DNA of 64,000 nucleotides from assembly GCF_920987055.1 (NCBI RefSeq), contig NZ_CAKLBX010000001.1:2714501-2778500 (forward strand). Direction: 5' to 3'. Source of the DNA: Novosphingobium sp. CECT 9465. GTDB taxonomy: Bacteria > Pseudomonadota > Alphaproteobacteria > Sphingomonadales > Sphingomonadaceae. A program made the translations under genes and the position numbers. Below the pieces are notes generated by a model. The model was not told the DNA's origin. It ran no database searches and saw only the letters and a program-made list of their open reading frames with translations. Positions 34,983 through 43,480 of this stretch are shown one piece after another. Within the stretch, counting starts at the first letter, position 1. Each line of letters begins with the position of its first letter.

Positions 34983-36134
34983 CCCCGGCGCAGGCTTGCC
35001 CTGCCTGCGCGGATTTAGCGCGGCCCAATCCATCGCGCGCACCGGCCCATGGCTCAGTCGCGCCAGCGTCCGGTCTGCCAGTTCCAGCATCGCCCGCGCC
35101 CGCCACTGCCGCCACGCCGGAATGCACAGGTCATCCGCTGCAAAAGAACTTTCGCGCGCAGGTCCCAGCAACCGCGCTTCGAAATCCGCGATCAGCGCCG
35201 GGTTGCGCACCACCGCCACGATATCGCTGCTGGTGCGGTGCGATGCGAAGTTGAAGTTGCTCGATCCCAGCACCAGCGCCTCACCATCGATCAACATGGC
35301 CTTGGCATGGGTCATCTCCGGCAATAGCCGCAAGGCGATTCCCGCAGGCTGCGCCACGCCCGCCAGATAATCGCGGATCACCGGCTTGTTGTTGGGCGCC
35401 GGGCTGTAAATGGTCACGTGCGCCCCACCTCGCGCGGCTTGCGCCATTGCGCCCACGAACGGCATGGTCGGATAAGCGCTGACCATCTCCACCGATGCCC
35501 GTGCGTTCGCCACCAGATCGATCAACGGCTGCATCATCCGGTCATTGGTATCGCCATCAAGGCAGATCAGTTGCAGATCACCGAAGGTGGCGCTCACGCC
35601 GCGCGGGGTTCCGACCCAGTCGTTGTCGAAATCACCGAGCAGGAAATCGGCAACTTCGGCATCCTCGATCCGCAGCATCAGATCGTGCCATGCGAAGTTG
35701 TGATCGGAAAAGTTGATCCCGCCGATGTGCGCCACATCGTCCATCACCAGCAATTTCTTGTGATTGCGCAAAGGATAGCGCAGTGGACGGCCCAGCACCG
35801 GATTTGTCACGCGCACCGGCACGCCCGCTGCGTTCATCTGATCGAACATCGCCAGCGTCGCGCGCGCTTCGGCGATCACTTCGGCGGGACGGAACGGCAG
35901 GGGCAGCATCGTGTCGTTGATCACGTTGCGGCTGTAATCGTCCACCAGCACACGGCGTATAGCAGCTGGCGATGCAAGGATCGCCTCGGCCACGCCCATG
36001 CCCGCAGTATCGGCCTCGAATGTCATCGCCTGGATCGCCACGCGGTGTCTTGCCGCCGCCAGATCGAGTTCGGCCTGATTCCAGAATGCGCTCGAACCGA
36101 CCAGCAGCCGGTAGCGATCGTCTTTTGCACCCAT
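34914..36134 (-). CDS. Phospholipase D superfamily protein (cardiolipin synthase-like)
   Basis: A 406-residue protein with two HKD motifs, HKKLLVMDD in the first half and HAKAMLIDGEALVLGSSNFN in the second, each followed by the GG/GS-N/S element of phosphatidyltransferases (HIGGINFSDHNF). It probably transfers phosphatidyl groups or cleaves phosphodiesters. It lacks the N-terminal membrane segments of ClsA, so it is more like ClsB/C or a nuclease-like PLD. The last 25 residues (RRQGKPAPGLTDGGQGKPAP) arise from a duplicated 19-bp sequence and overlap the DUF418 gene; they are unlikely to be part of the fold. The ATG follows GGGAGA. Confidence 0.85.
   Translation of the reverse strand: MGAKDDRYRLLVGSSAFWNQAELDLAAARHRVAIQAMTFEADTAGMGVAEAILASPAAIRRVLVDDYSRNVINDTMLPLPFRPAEVIAEARATLAMFDQMNAAGVPVRVTNPVLGRPLRYPLRNHKKLLVMDDVAHIGGINFSDHNFAWHDLMLRIEDAEVADFLLGDFDNDWVGTPRGVSATFGDLQLICLDGDTNDRMMQPLIDLVANARASVEMVSAYPTMPFVGAMAQAARGGAHVTIYSPAPNNKPVIRDYLAGVAQPAGIALRLLPEMTHAKAMLIDGEALVLGSSNFNFASHRTSSDIVAVVRNPALIADFEARLLGPARESSFAADDLCIPAWRQWRARAMLELADRTLARLSHGPVRAMDWAALNPRRQGKPAPGLTDGGQGKPAPQAFQRPLPETR
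34951..35005. repeat. Direct repeat of 19 bp, 36-bp spacing
   Basis: GGCGCAGGCTTGCCCTGCC occurs at 34951-34969 and 34987-35005. The first copy is the end of the DUF418 gene and the second lies just past its stop. On the minus strand both encode the QGKPAP repeat at the tail of the phospholipase D-like protein, suggesting a local duplication that moved one or both stops. Confidence 0.8.
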
Positions 36135-36326
36135 GTATTTCTCCCGGCCAAGCCATTGGCACGAAAGCCTTTGCCTGTCGATGCATCCGCGCGCGCTCCA
36201 GCTCCGTTAACCACATTTGAAAAGGATTGCCGGACCCCGCGTCCCGGTGCGGGACGGCCTTTTCTGGAGACTCGCAACCCCGCGCGTTAACGCCTAATTG
36301 TTAAGGCGAAAGGAGCGACACGGGCC

Positions 36327-37013
36327 ATGACGAAGCAAGCAACCATCTGGAGCAAGCGCTGGGTGCGCCTGCCGCTCGGCTTCGTCGCAACCTCGCTCGC
36401 CTCGCTGCTGGCATTCCACGCCGGGCAGGACATCGCCGAAGTCGCATTCGGCAATGGCACCGCCGAAGCCGCGCCAATGATCGCCGCCGCGCCGAAGCCT
36501 GCGGTCGCTGCACTCGCCGCAAAACCCGTCGACAGCCCGTTCGTGGTCAAATCGATCCTGCCGATCAATGAACCGATCAAGTTCGGCAAGTTCTACTGGG
36601 ATGAAACCCGCGCCCCTGCCACCGGCCCGCTGGTGGTGACGGTGGACCTCACCGCCCGCGTGATCAGCGTGTTCCGCGACGGCCATGAAATCGGTGCCGC
36701 AGCGATCCTCAAGGGCTATGGCGAAAAACCCACCCCTACCGGCGTGTTCCCGATCACGCAGAAGGACGCCGATCACGTCTCGAACATCTATGATGCGCCC
36801 ATGCCGCACATGATGCGCCTGACCAACGATGGCGTTTCGATTCACGGCAGCAAGGTGGAAAAGGGCTATGCCACCAACGGTTGCATCGGCGTACCCGATG
36901 ATTTCGCCGCCAACCTGTTCAAGCTGGCCAAACTGGGTGACAAGGTCATCATCACCGACGGGAAGAAAATGACCCTCGGCGATCCGATCCTTGCGGGCGA
37001 ACACGCGCTGTAG
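36327..37013 (+). CDS. L,D-transpeptidase (YkuD domain)
   Basis: A 228-residue exported or anchored protein: an N-terminal hydrophobic stretch (LPLGFVATSLASLLAFHAG), an Ala/Pro-rich linker and a YkuD domain from about residue 95 (VTVDLTARVISVFRDGHEI). The active site is SIHGSKVEKGYATNGCIGVP, with His in IHG and the catalytic Cys in NGC. Such enzymes make 3-3 crosslinks or attach proteins to peptidoglycan. It is a single gene ending before the palindromic repeat at 37054. Confidence 0.9.
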   Translation: MTKQATIWSKRWVRLPLGFVATSLASLLAFHAGQDIAEVAFGNGTAEAAPMIAAAPKPAVAALAAKPVDSPFVVKSILPINEPIKFGKFYWDETRAPATGPLVVTVDLTARVISVFRDGHEIGAAAILKGYGEKPTPTGVFPITQKDADHVSNIYDAPMPHMMRLTNDGVSIHGSKVEKGYATNGCIGVPDDFAANLFKLAKLGDKVIITDGKKMTLGDPILAGEHAL

Positions 37014-37053
37014 GGCGTTGCGCGCTCGGTCATAAAACCAGATCCGCACCATT

Positions 37054-37132
37054 CGTCATTGCGAGCGTAGCAAAGCAACCCAGAGCGTCACAGCGCATGA
37101 CTCTGGATTGCTTCGCTACGCTCGCAACGACG
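37054..37132. repeat. Long palindromic intergenic element (REP/MITE-like)
   Basis: The 32-base arms CGTCATTGCGAGCGTAGC... (37054-37085) and ...GCTACGCTCGCAACGACG (37101-37132) pair with three mismatches around a 15-base loop. It lies between the converging ldt and fliA genes, where it can act as a terminator. Its form (CGTCATTGCGAGCG start, ATTGCTTCGCTACG) is that of palindromes dispersed in many alphaproteobacterial genomes. Confidence 0.8.
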
Positions 37133-37152
37133 CAATTTGTGGGTCAGGATTA

Positions 37153-37887
37153 TCAGATCACCTCATATCCCTCGCCCAGCGCGGCCTTGAGCTTGTCCAG
37201 CGCCTGCGCTTTCAACTGGTGCACACGCGGAATGCTCACGCCCAGCACTTCGGCGATTTCGGCAAGGTTCAGTTCCTCGACGAAATAGAGCTGGATGATC
37301 ATCTGCAACCGTTCGGGCAATTCGCCGATGGCTTCAGCCACCGCCTCGCGCATTTCCTGATCGGCCAGCATGGCAAAACTATCGGGCCGATCATCGGCAA
37401 ACGCCGAATTGCTGTCGGAATAGGCATCGTCGATATGCTCGAACCGCAAGGGTTCATCGGCGGCGCGCTGATCGGCAAGCTGATTTTCGGTCAGCCCCAT
37501 CGCCGCGGCCAGTTCCGCCTCGCTCGGCGGATGGCCAAGTTCGGTCGATAGCGCCGCCATCTTCTCGCGCAGCGCGCGCCGCCGCTCGGTGGCAGACCGG
37601 GAAAGCGGCGTCGATCGGCGCACCAGATCGACCATCGCCCCGCGCACCCGCAGCTTGGCATAAGCGGCAAAGCCGTCCTCCGTCGGGCCGGAATGGCGCT
37701 GCGAACATTCGGTCAGCGCCACCAGCCCCGCCTGGATCAGGTCTTCCATTTCCATTCCGGCGCGCCCGGAACCGTGGACGTGCCACGCCAGACGCTTCAC
37801 CATCGGCAGGAACCGTCTGATGCGGTCGGCCGCTTCGTCCTTGGTATAGGCCTGTGCGGCTGCAAATCCGCGCGGATCGTGTTTCAT
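37153..37887 (-). CDS. fliA: Flagellar sigma factor FliA (sigma-28)
   Basis: A 244-residue sigma-70 family factor with regions 2, 3 and 4: FLPMVKRLAWHVHG and DLIQAGLVALTEC (region 2), ATERRRALREKMAALSTELG (region 3) and LNLAEIAEVLGVSIPRVHQL (region 4 HTH). It directs late flagellar transcription, held by FlgM (encoded at 41327) until the hook is finished. The start overlaps the flhA stop by four bases (ATGA), so it is translated with flhA. It lies downstream of a sigma-54 promoter, fitting a sigma-54 to sigma-28 cascade. Confidence 0.95.
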   Translation of the reverse strand: MKHDPRGFAAAQAYTKDEAADRIRRFLPMVKRLAWHVHGSGRAGMEMEDLIQAGLVALTECSQRHSGPTEDGFAAYAKLRVRGAMVDLVRRSTPLSRSATERRRALREKMAALSTELGHPPSEAELAAAMGLTENQLADQRAADEPLRFEHIDDAYSDSNSAFADDRPDSFAMLADQEMREAVAEAIGELPERLQMIIQLYFVEELNLAEIAEVLGVSIPRVHQLKAQALDKLKAALGEGYEVI

Positions 37888-39989
37888 GCGGCAATTCCCT
37901 CAGGCTGCGGCATCGCTTCGCTCTCTTGTTGGGGCGCATCGCCGCCGATGACCGAGATCACCTCGATGGGCTGCGATGGCGGAAGTTCGGAAATCGACAG
38001 GACAAGGCACTGCGGCGCGCGCAGGCGGAGCAGCGCGGCCAGCGGGCGTCGCGCGCGCGGCTGCACGATCAGGGCAATCGGCGGCGCAGCAGGGCCGCGT
38101 TCGGAAATGATCGCAGAGACGCGCTCGCCAATCCCGCGCGCCAGATCCGGTTCGATCACCGGCTGGCCCGTTGCGGGATCGTGCATTCCCGCCACGATCA
38201 TCTGTTCAAGTCCTGCTTCCAGCGTGACTACGGGCAGGCGGTCGTCAGGCGCGCAAATCCGCCCCACCACCATCTCGCCCAGCGCCGCGCGGAGCAGGTC
38301 CACCAGCCGGTCATGATCGGTCGTCTGTTGCAGCGCCTGGCTCAGCGCCGAAAGGATCGGCAGCGGATGCGCGATAGACAGGCCATCGTCGAGCAACGCG
38401 TGGAACAGTCGCGTCAGCGCGCCCAGAGACATCGGCGCCGGATGGATCGTCTCGACCAGCCCGACAGAGCGCTCCTTCACGCCTTCGAGGATCGCCTTCA
38501 CCTCGTCCGGCCCAAGCAGTGCCGATGGCCGGTCACCCAGCACCTGATTGAGGTGCGTGGCGATGACCGTGCTGGCATCCACCGTCAGGAATCCTTCGGC
38601 AATCGCCAGATCGCGCTGTGCCGGGTCGATCCAGATGGCGGGACAGCCAAAGCTGGGGTCGCGGGTCTTCTCGCCGCGCAGGCCATGGTCGGCATTGGCC
38701 TCGCCCGCATCGATTGCCAGGACCTTTTCGGGCCGCATTTCGGCCACGCCAATGGGCACCCCGCCCAGCAGGATGCGATAGGCGTTGGGACCAAGGTCCA
38801 GCGAATCGCGCACCCGGAACTGCGGCACGATGAAGCCGAACGTCTGGCTCAACTGCTTGCGCACGCCGGTGATCCGCGCCACCAGCGGCGATCCGCGCCG
38901 TTCGTCCACCAGATGGATCAGGCCATAGCCCATTTCCACGGTGACCAGCGTGTGATCGCTGACGTCCTCCAGCGTGATCCGCGCCGGATCGATTGCCGCC
39001 GCTTCTGGAATCACCACCGGCACGGGCCGATCAGCGCGCTTCTTCAATGACCACCACAGCCAGCCCGAAAGCGCGGCAGCTGGCAGGAACACGATCTGCG
39101 GCATCGCCGGAATCATTCCCACCGCGCCCATCACCACGGTGACGGGTAGCCAGATCGCGGGATTGGCAAACTGTCCGCCAATCTGCCCCGCCAGATCGCG
39201 GCTGTCCGAAACGCGCGTCACGATCACCGCGGCGGCGATGGACAGCAACAGCGAAGGCACTTGCGCTACCAGCGCATCGCCCACCGCCAGCGTGATGTAG
39301 AACTGCGCCGCTTCGGCAGCGCTGAGGCCATGGGTAATCATGCCCAGGCAGAACCCGGCGATGATGTTTACGCCCAGGATCAGCAATGCGGCAATCGCAT
39401 CGCCCTTCACGAACTTGGACGAGCCATCCATCGAACCGTAGAAATCGGCCTCGGTCGCCACTTCGCGGCGGCGCGCCTTGGCTTCGTCTGCGGTCATGAT
39501 CCCGGCGGCAAGATCGGCGTCGATCGCCATCTGCTTGCCCGGCAGGGCGTCCAGCGTGAACCGCGCGGAAACTTCCGAAACGCGGCCCGCGCCTTTGGTC
39601 ACCACGATCATGTTGATGATCATCAGGATCATGAACACGAACAGGCCGACCGCAAAGTTGCCGCCGATCAGGAATTCGCCGAACGCCTCGATCACGTGGC
39701 CCGCCGCCGCGCCGCCTTCGTGCCCGTTGACCAGCACGATGCGCGTGGAGGCCACGTTCAGCGCCAGGCGCAACAGCGTGGCGAACAACAGCACCGATGG
39801 GAACGACGAGAAATCGAGCGGCTTTTCCGCATTCATCGCCGCCATCAGGATCGCCACCGACAGCGCGATGTTGACGACGAAGAACACGTCGAGCATCACC
39901 GCCGGAATCGGCACGACCATCAGCACGATCAGCGTCAGCACACCTGACGGCAAGGCAAAGGCGGCGGGTGAGCCAAAGCGCTTGAACAT
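37884..39989 (-). CDS. flhA: Flagellar export protein FlhA
   Basis: A 701-residue protein. The N-terminal half has about eight membrane segments beginning VLTLIVLMVVPIPAVMLDVF. The FHIPEP signature region is visible at GGAAAGHVIEAFGEFLIGGN and IVVTKGAGRVSEVSARFTLD. The C-terminal half is the cytoplasmic ring domain that docks chaperone-substrate complexes and gates the flagellar type III export apparatus. Normal length. It starts three bases after the transglycosylase stop and couples to fliA. Confidence 0.97.
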   Translation of the reverse strand: MFKRFGSPAAFALPSGVLTLIVLMVVPIPAVMLDVFFVVNIALSVAILMAAMNAEKPLDFSSFPSVLLFATLLRLALNVASTRIVLVNGHEGGAAAGHVIEAFGEFLIGGNFAVGLFVFMILMIINMIVVTKGAGRVSEVSARFTLDALPGKQMAIDADLAAGIMTADEAKARRREVATEADFYGSMDGSSKFVKGDAIAALLILGVNIIAGFCLGMITHGLSAAEAAQFYITLAVGDALVAQVPSLLLSIAAAVIVTRVSDSRDLAGQIGGQFANPAIWLPVTVVMGAVGMIPAMPQIVFLPAAALSGWLWWSLKKRADRPVPVVIPEAAAIDPARITLEDVSDHTLVTVEMGYGLIHLVDERRGSPLVARITGVRKQLSQTFGFIVPQFRVRDSLDLGPNAYRILLGGVPIGVAEMRPEKVLAIDAGEANADHGLRGEKTRDPSFGCPAIWIDPAQRDLAIAEGFLTVDASTVIATHLNQVLGDRPSALLGPDEVKAILEGVKERSVGLVETIHPAPMSLGALTRLFHALLDDGLSIAHPLPILSALSQALQQTTDHDRLVDLLRAALGEMVVGRICAPDDRLPVVTLEAGLEQMIVAGMHDPATGQPVIEPDLARGIGERVSAIISERGPAAPPIALIVQPRARRPLAALLRLRAPQCLVLSISELPPSQPIEVISVIGGDAPQQESEAMPQPEGIAA

Positions 39990-39992
39990 CGC

Positions 39993-40898
39993 CTAAAGCC
40001 CCAGCGCCGAAAGGCGGCCATAGGCCTGGCGTACATGCGAGGGGGCCGATCCGCCATCGTTCAGGGAAAACGTCTGGCGCAATGTATCGGCCATCGAGGC
40101 GCTTGCCGCCGGCACCGGATCGCCGGTGCTTGCCGCTGCGCCCTGAAATTCGCGCGCGATGGGTCCGCCTGTGAATTGCGCTTGCGCCGTTGCCGGGGTC
40201 ACGCCCATCGACGCGGCCCATTGCAGCGCTTCATCGCCGCCGGTGCCATCCGATGCCCCCGCCATCCGCGCGCGGATCACGCCCATCACATCGCTGACGG
40301 AACGCGCAACCCCGCCCGCGCCATAGAAGGTAGACCGATTGGCCGCTGCTGCTGCGGGAAGAATGCCCGCCGCGCTTTGCGATGGATCGCTGTTCAGCGC
40401 ACCCAGAAACTTGGCCGCACCCTCTGCGCCAAAGAAATGCGCCAGATACAGTTCGGCATGATCGGGCTGGCGTCCCAGTGCGCCAGTCAGATAGGCGCTG
40501 TTATCGTTGGCGAGTTCGCCCGCCATCAGCGATGCCACTTGCGGATCGAACCGCATGGCCAGCAATTGCGCGCGGGCCGCAGGATCGCGCACCGATCCGC
40601 CTTCGATCATCGCGCTGGCCCAACCAAGGCCGTGCGCCTCACCATGCTTGTCCAGTGTGCGCAGCCACGTATCGCCGGTGAACTGGTAAAGTCCGCTGGC
40701 ACTCGATGTGCGGGCGCGGGCGGTCGGATCAAGGCTCGATTCCAGTTTGGCCTGCGCCATCAGGAAGCCGAAGTCGACGCCGGTCGCCTGCGCCGCCCCG
40801 GCAATCGCCGAACGGACTGTACCGGAACGCACAGATGCCCCGGATGCCGCAGGGGCAGCCGGAGCATTCGGAAAACCTGAAACGTCGTAGGAACTCAC
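39993..40898 (-). CDS. Flagellar lytic transglycosylase (SltF-like)
   Basis: A 301-residue protein with a soluble lytic transglycosylase domain in its first 130 residues: FGFLMAQAKLESSLDPTARA carries the catalytic Glu (KLESS), then SASGLYQFTGDTWL. The remainder is Ala-rich. It probably opens the peptidoglycan for rod passage, replacing the muramidase domain missing from FlgJ at 48994. It starts at GTG behind GGGATCAGG. No convincing signal peptide is seen, so export might use the flagellar or another route. A near-perfect sigma-54 promoter lies 48 bases upstream of the gene. Confidence 0.85.
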   Translation of the reverse strand: MSSYDVSGFPNAPAAPAASGASVRSGTVRSAIAGAAQATGVDFGFLMAQAKLESSLDPTARARTSSASGLYQFTGDTWLRTLDKHGEAHGLGWASAMIEGGSVRDPAARAQLLAMRFDPQVASLMAGELANDNSAYLTGALGRQPDHAELYLAHFFGAEGAAKFLGALNSDPSQSAAGILPAAAAANRSTFYGAGGVARSVSDVMGVIRARMAGASDGTGGDEALQWAASMGVTPATAQAQFTGGPIAREFQGAAASTGDPVPAASASMADTLRQTFSLNDGGSAPSHVRQAYGRLSALGL

Positions 40899-40945
40899 GC
40901 CTGATCCCTTCCCGCCACATCACAGCAGCGTCACGGAAGGTGTTC

Positions 40946-40961
40946 AGCAAACCTCGTGCCA
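40946..40961 (-). promoter_or_regulatory. Sigma-54 promoter for the transglycosylase-flhA-fliA unit
   Basis: On the minus strand TGGCACG-AGGT-TTGCT matches the -24/-12 consensus TGGCACG-N4-TTGCW without a mismatch. It overlies the non-coding bases just after the flgN stop. Confidence 0.8.
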
Positions 40962-40967
40962 AACGGC

Positions 40968-41327
40968 TCAGGCGCTCCGCAAACGGTGGACCTGTGCGCC
41001 CGCGCGATAGAGCGGCGACGTGCCGGTGAGCGCATCCAGCCGCGATGAAACATTGGCCGCAATCAGGTTGCGCACCCGGCGGTTCGCCTCGTTCAGGCGG
41101 CGCGCGGCGTCCAGCAGCCCACGGCATTCCTCGTCCACCGCGGCATCGCTGACATCGGCCAGCGTACCGCACAACTCGGCCTTGTTCGAAGCGCAGCCCA
41201 TGATCAGGTCAAGGTCCAGCCCGGCAAGCGCATGCCGTTCCTCCTGCAGCACGGCAAGCATCTGCCGAAGCGTATCGCGCAGGGGCGATGTGATTTCAGA
41301 AGGACGAGCTGTGGTGTTCGTGGTCAT
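40968..41327 (-). CDS. flgN: FlgN-like flagellar export chaperone
   Basis: A 119-residue all-helical protein (LRDTLRQMLAVLQEERHALA, LDLDLIMGCASNKAELCGTL) with the length, position and heptad pattern of FlgN, the chaperone of hook-filament junction proteins FlgK and FlgL. Sequence conservation in this family is low, so position next to flgM weighs heavily. It overlaps the flgM stop by one base (TGATG). Confidence 0.75.
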   Translation of the reverse strand: MTTNTTARPSEITSPLRDTLRQMLAVLQEERHALAGLDLDLIMGCASNKAELCGTLADVSDAAVDEECRGLLDAARRLNEANRRVRNLIAANVSSRLDALTGTSPLYRAGAQVHRLRSA

Positions 41328-41626
41328 CAGGAGGCGGTCCTCAGCAGCATTCCGGCAGCGATCATGGCATCGGCGATACGCGCCGGAACCAGCGGGTAAT
41401 TGCCCTTTTCGATGGCCTGGCGGATGTCCTTCACCCGTTCGATATCGACCGGCGCGGCACTTCCCGCATCAAGCGCGGAAGAGCGCTGGATCCGGGCTGC
41501 GGCACCGGTATCGCTGACCGCAGGTGTCTGCGGATCGGCGGCTACAGGGGCCGGTCTGGTGGTGGTTGCAGTTTTGACCTGCACCGGCCCAACCGGGCGC
41601 GATCCTCCGATTTCAAATGGCGACAT
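41327..41626 (-). CDS. flgM: Anti-sigma-28 factor FlgM
   Basis: A 99-residue protein with an unstructured N-terminus and a C-terminal sigma-binding region containing DIERVKDIRQAIEKGNYPLV and IADAMIAAGMLL, the typical FlgM motif (V-x-x-I-x-x-I-x-x-G-x-Y). It binds FliA until exported through the completed hook. It is preceded by a candidate FliA promoter (41655-41682), so it would be part of the feedback loop it controls. Confidence 0.88.
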   Translation of the reverse strand: MSPFEIGGSRPVGPVQVKTATTTRPAPVAADPQTPAVSDTGAAARIQRSSALDAGSAAPVDIERVKDIRQAIEKGNYPLVPARIADAMIAAGMLLRTAS

Positions 41627-41654
41627 GGTGACGCTCCTAGCGTTTCATGCATCC

Positions 41655-41682
41655 AAGAACGGCGGTCTGAAGGCGCCTTTAA
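41655..41682 (-). promoter_or_regulatory. Candidate FliA (sigma-28) promoter of flgM
   Basis: TTAA-N15-GCCGTTCTT on the minus strand, about 30 bases before the flgM start. The fliC upstream region has the same arrangement (TTAA-N15-GCCGGTCTT). Both resemble the general sigma-28 pattern TAAA-N15-GCCGATAA. Confidence 0.55.
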
Positions 41683-41701
41683 GGGCCAATACGGAAAAAT
41701 T

Positions 41702-41728
41702 TTGCCGGTTTGCGAAAAGAACCGGCAA
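41702..41728. terminator. Hairpin after flgA
   Basis: Perfect 9-bp arms TTGCCGGTT / AACCGGCAA with a 9-base loop, six bases past the flgA stop. On the flgA strand the sequence continues into AATTTTT, so it can terminate. The arm also resembles the CCGGCAA half-site seen near other flagellar promoters and could instead be an activator site. Confidence 0.55.
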
Positions 41729-41734
41729 CCAGCC

Positions 41735-42247
41735 TCAATCGATCGGCACCACGACCAGTCCGGGACGCGCGATCTGCGCCCGGATCGGCGTGGCCCTGGC
41801 GCTGGTGCGTACGCGGATCCACGCGCCGACCGGCCCTGCCTCCATCGCCTCACCCGATTGGGAAACCGAAAAGCCCTCACCCGAAACGGCGATGGTCACC
41901 GCCTCGCCGCGCGCGACCGCCGGAGGGGTGGGAGCGGCAGCGCCTTGCCGCGTATTGCCGGAAACGGCAACGAACAACCGCCAGCCCCCGGCATCGGGGC
42001 ATTGCACCAGCACATTGTCCTGACGCGCACCATACCATGATAGCGCCAGCGGTGAGCGGCACGGGGCCAGCCGCATCCGCCGGTCGACCGGCAGGTTCGC
42101 CCCGCCGGGAACGCCGATGCCTGCCCCGGTAAAGGCCGCAACCGCCGCATCTATCGCCACAAGGTCGTGGAACGCGGCGTTCTGTGCGGCGGCAGCCGGC
42201 GCCAGCACCATGGCAGCAAGCGAGGCAATGCAGGGGGAAATCTTCAT
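41735..42247 (-). CDS. flgA: P-ring assembly chaperone FlgA
   Basis: A 170-residue periplasmic protein with signal peptide (MKISPCIASLAAMVLAPAAA, cut near AAA-QNA) and a SAF-like C-terminal domain: VARGEAVTIAVSGEGFSVSQ, SGEAMEAGPVGAWIRVR, then RAQIARPGLVVVP. This is the FlgA end motif. It helps assemble FlgI into the P-ring. It is shorter than E. coli FlgA (219) in the N-terminal part. It lies 46 bases after the MotB-like gene in the same direction. Confidence 0.9.
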   Translation of the reverse strand: MKISPCIASLAAMVLAPAAAAQNAAFHDLVAIDAAVAAFTGAGIGVPGGANLPVDRRMRLAPCRSPLALSWYGARQDNVLVQCPDAGGWRLFVAVSGNTRQGAAAPTPPAVARGEAVTIAVSGEGFSVSQSGEAMEAGPVGAWIRVRTSARATPIRAQIARPGLVVVPID

Positions 42248-42293
42248 CGAGGAATGTCCGGCAAATGGCTTCAGGATGCCGCTATCTCCGCAA

Positions 42294-42743
42294 TCATCGT
42301 GCCAAAGGGGTTGTCGCTGACGCAGGCACCGCCAGCCCTTCGGCGGAATAGATCAGCGACACACTGGCCCCTGCCCGTGTTCCCGGCTCCACCAGAATGC
42401 GCGCGGCACCAGCCCTTGCCCCGCCCGCTGCGGCCAGCTGCATCGCCTGCGCCACCGCCGCCTCGCGCTCATCTCCAGTGAAGCGCACCACGATCTGCAC
42501 TTCCAGCCGCGCGTCTGTTGCTTCGCGCGAGAGCCACTGCGCAAGCGGCGGCGCGTCGGTTCCGGCACTCCAGACCGCCACCGGCTCACTGGCAAGGGCG
42601 GCTGCAATTGGTGGAAGCGTTGGCTGCGGTGCAACCTTCGGCGCGCTGCTGGCCTGGGCCAGCGCCGAAGCGGTCACCAGGAACAGGATCAGGGAAAGAT
42701 CCGCCAGCGCATATTGCCAGCCCGTTCCGGCCCGGACGATCAT
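42294..42743 (-). CDS. Small single-span protein, MotB/TolR-like stub
   Basis: A 149-residue protein with one N-terminal membrane segment, WQYALADLSLILFLVTASAL, containing Asp15 at the place where MotB and TolR carry their essential proton-binding Asp. The soluble remainder (IVVRFTGDEREAAVAQAMQL) has no OmpA-type peptidoglycan-binding motif, unlike MotB at 52476. It overlaps the stop of the MotA-like gene (ATGA), so the two are translated together. I infer the second half of a proton-channel pair, but homology is by position and pattern only. Confidence 0.55.
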   Translation of the reverse strand: MIVRAGTGWQYALADLSLILFLVTASALAQASSAPKVAPQPTLPPIAAALASEPVAVWSAGTDAPPLAQWLSREATDARLEVQIVVRFTGDEREAAVAQAMQLAAAGGARAGAARILVEPGTRAGASVSLIYSAEGLAVPASATTPLAR

Positions 42744-43417
42744 ACCGGCACACGTTCGCGCGGGATGGCTTGCGGGCGCAGGGCGTGGACGCGCACAGGC
42801 ATCGCGGTTTCAAGCTGGGCAGTCAGCCAGTCGATCACTTCCTGCCGCGCCTGCTCCTCGGCCTGCGCGTGGCGCTCGACCATGCGGGCCAGCGGGGCAA
42901 TCACCAGATTGGCCAGCAGCAGTCCGTAAAGCGTGGTCATCACCGCCATCGAGATTGCGCCGTTCAGCGCGCTCCCATCAAGGCCGGTGGTCGGAAGGCT
43001 GCTCAGCGATACCAGTGTGCCGACCATCCCGAACACCGGGCCAAGCTCGGCAGCCTGAGCCAAAGTTCGCACCGCCGTATTCGCGGCGGCCATGCGCTGC
43101 CGGCGATAAGCGTTGTGGCGGGCGATCAGCGGATCGAGCGAGCGTTCGCGGATCAGCGCATCTGTACCCTCGTCGAACTCGCGGTCACCAGTGGCGCGCG
43201 GGGTCACGCGCAGTACGCCATCGCGGCGGATCGCGGTGACCTGTCCCGCAAGGTCGGCCTTGGCCTGATCGGCGCTGAAGCGCGGTTGGAGCAAATGTCC
43301 CAGCGCATTGCCGGTTACCGCCAGTTCGCGCCAGCCCGCGCGCAGTACGGTGGCAAGCGCCGTCCCGCCCAGCACGATAGAGGCCGAGATACCGTCGATC
43401 AGGTGGGGCAATTCCAT
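42740..43417 (-). CDS. MotA/TolQ/ExbB proton channel family protein
   Basis: A 225-residue membrane protein. The opening LIDGISASIVLGGTALATVL matches TM2 of MotA/PomA, and the last two spans carry the family core (AAELGPVFGMVGTLVSLSSL, ISMAVMTTLYGLLLANLVIA). It has three predicted spans and lacks the first span of the full MotA at 51608 (287 residues). With its coupled single-span partner it forms an extra miniature stator-like pair at the head of the flgA-flgM strand. It may serve the flagellum or an unrelated energised process. Confidence 0.75.
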   Translation of the reverse strand: MELPHLIDGISASIVLGGTALATVLRAGWRELAVTGNALGHLLQPRFSADQAKADLAGQVTAIRRDGVLRVTPRATGDREFDEGTDALIRERSLDPLIARHNAYRRQRMAAANTAVRTLAQAAELGPVFGMVGTLVSLSSLPTTGLDGSALNGAISMAVMTTLYGLLLANLVIAPLARMVERHAQAEEQARQEVIDWLTAQLETAMPVRVHALRPQAIPRERVPV

Positions 43418-43480
43418 GGAACGCGAGTCTCCTCAAAGGCAAAGAACGGCAGGCGGCAGGCAATTTTCAGCCCCCACGCC

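Noticed and set aside
36834..36894. L,D-transpeptidase judged inactive because its site is TNGCIGVP instead of SHGCIR
   Set aside because: Asn before GC and variation after it are tolerated in the family, and the first His and the Cys are present, so no defect is claimed.
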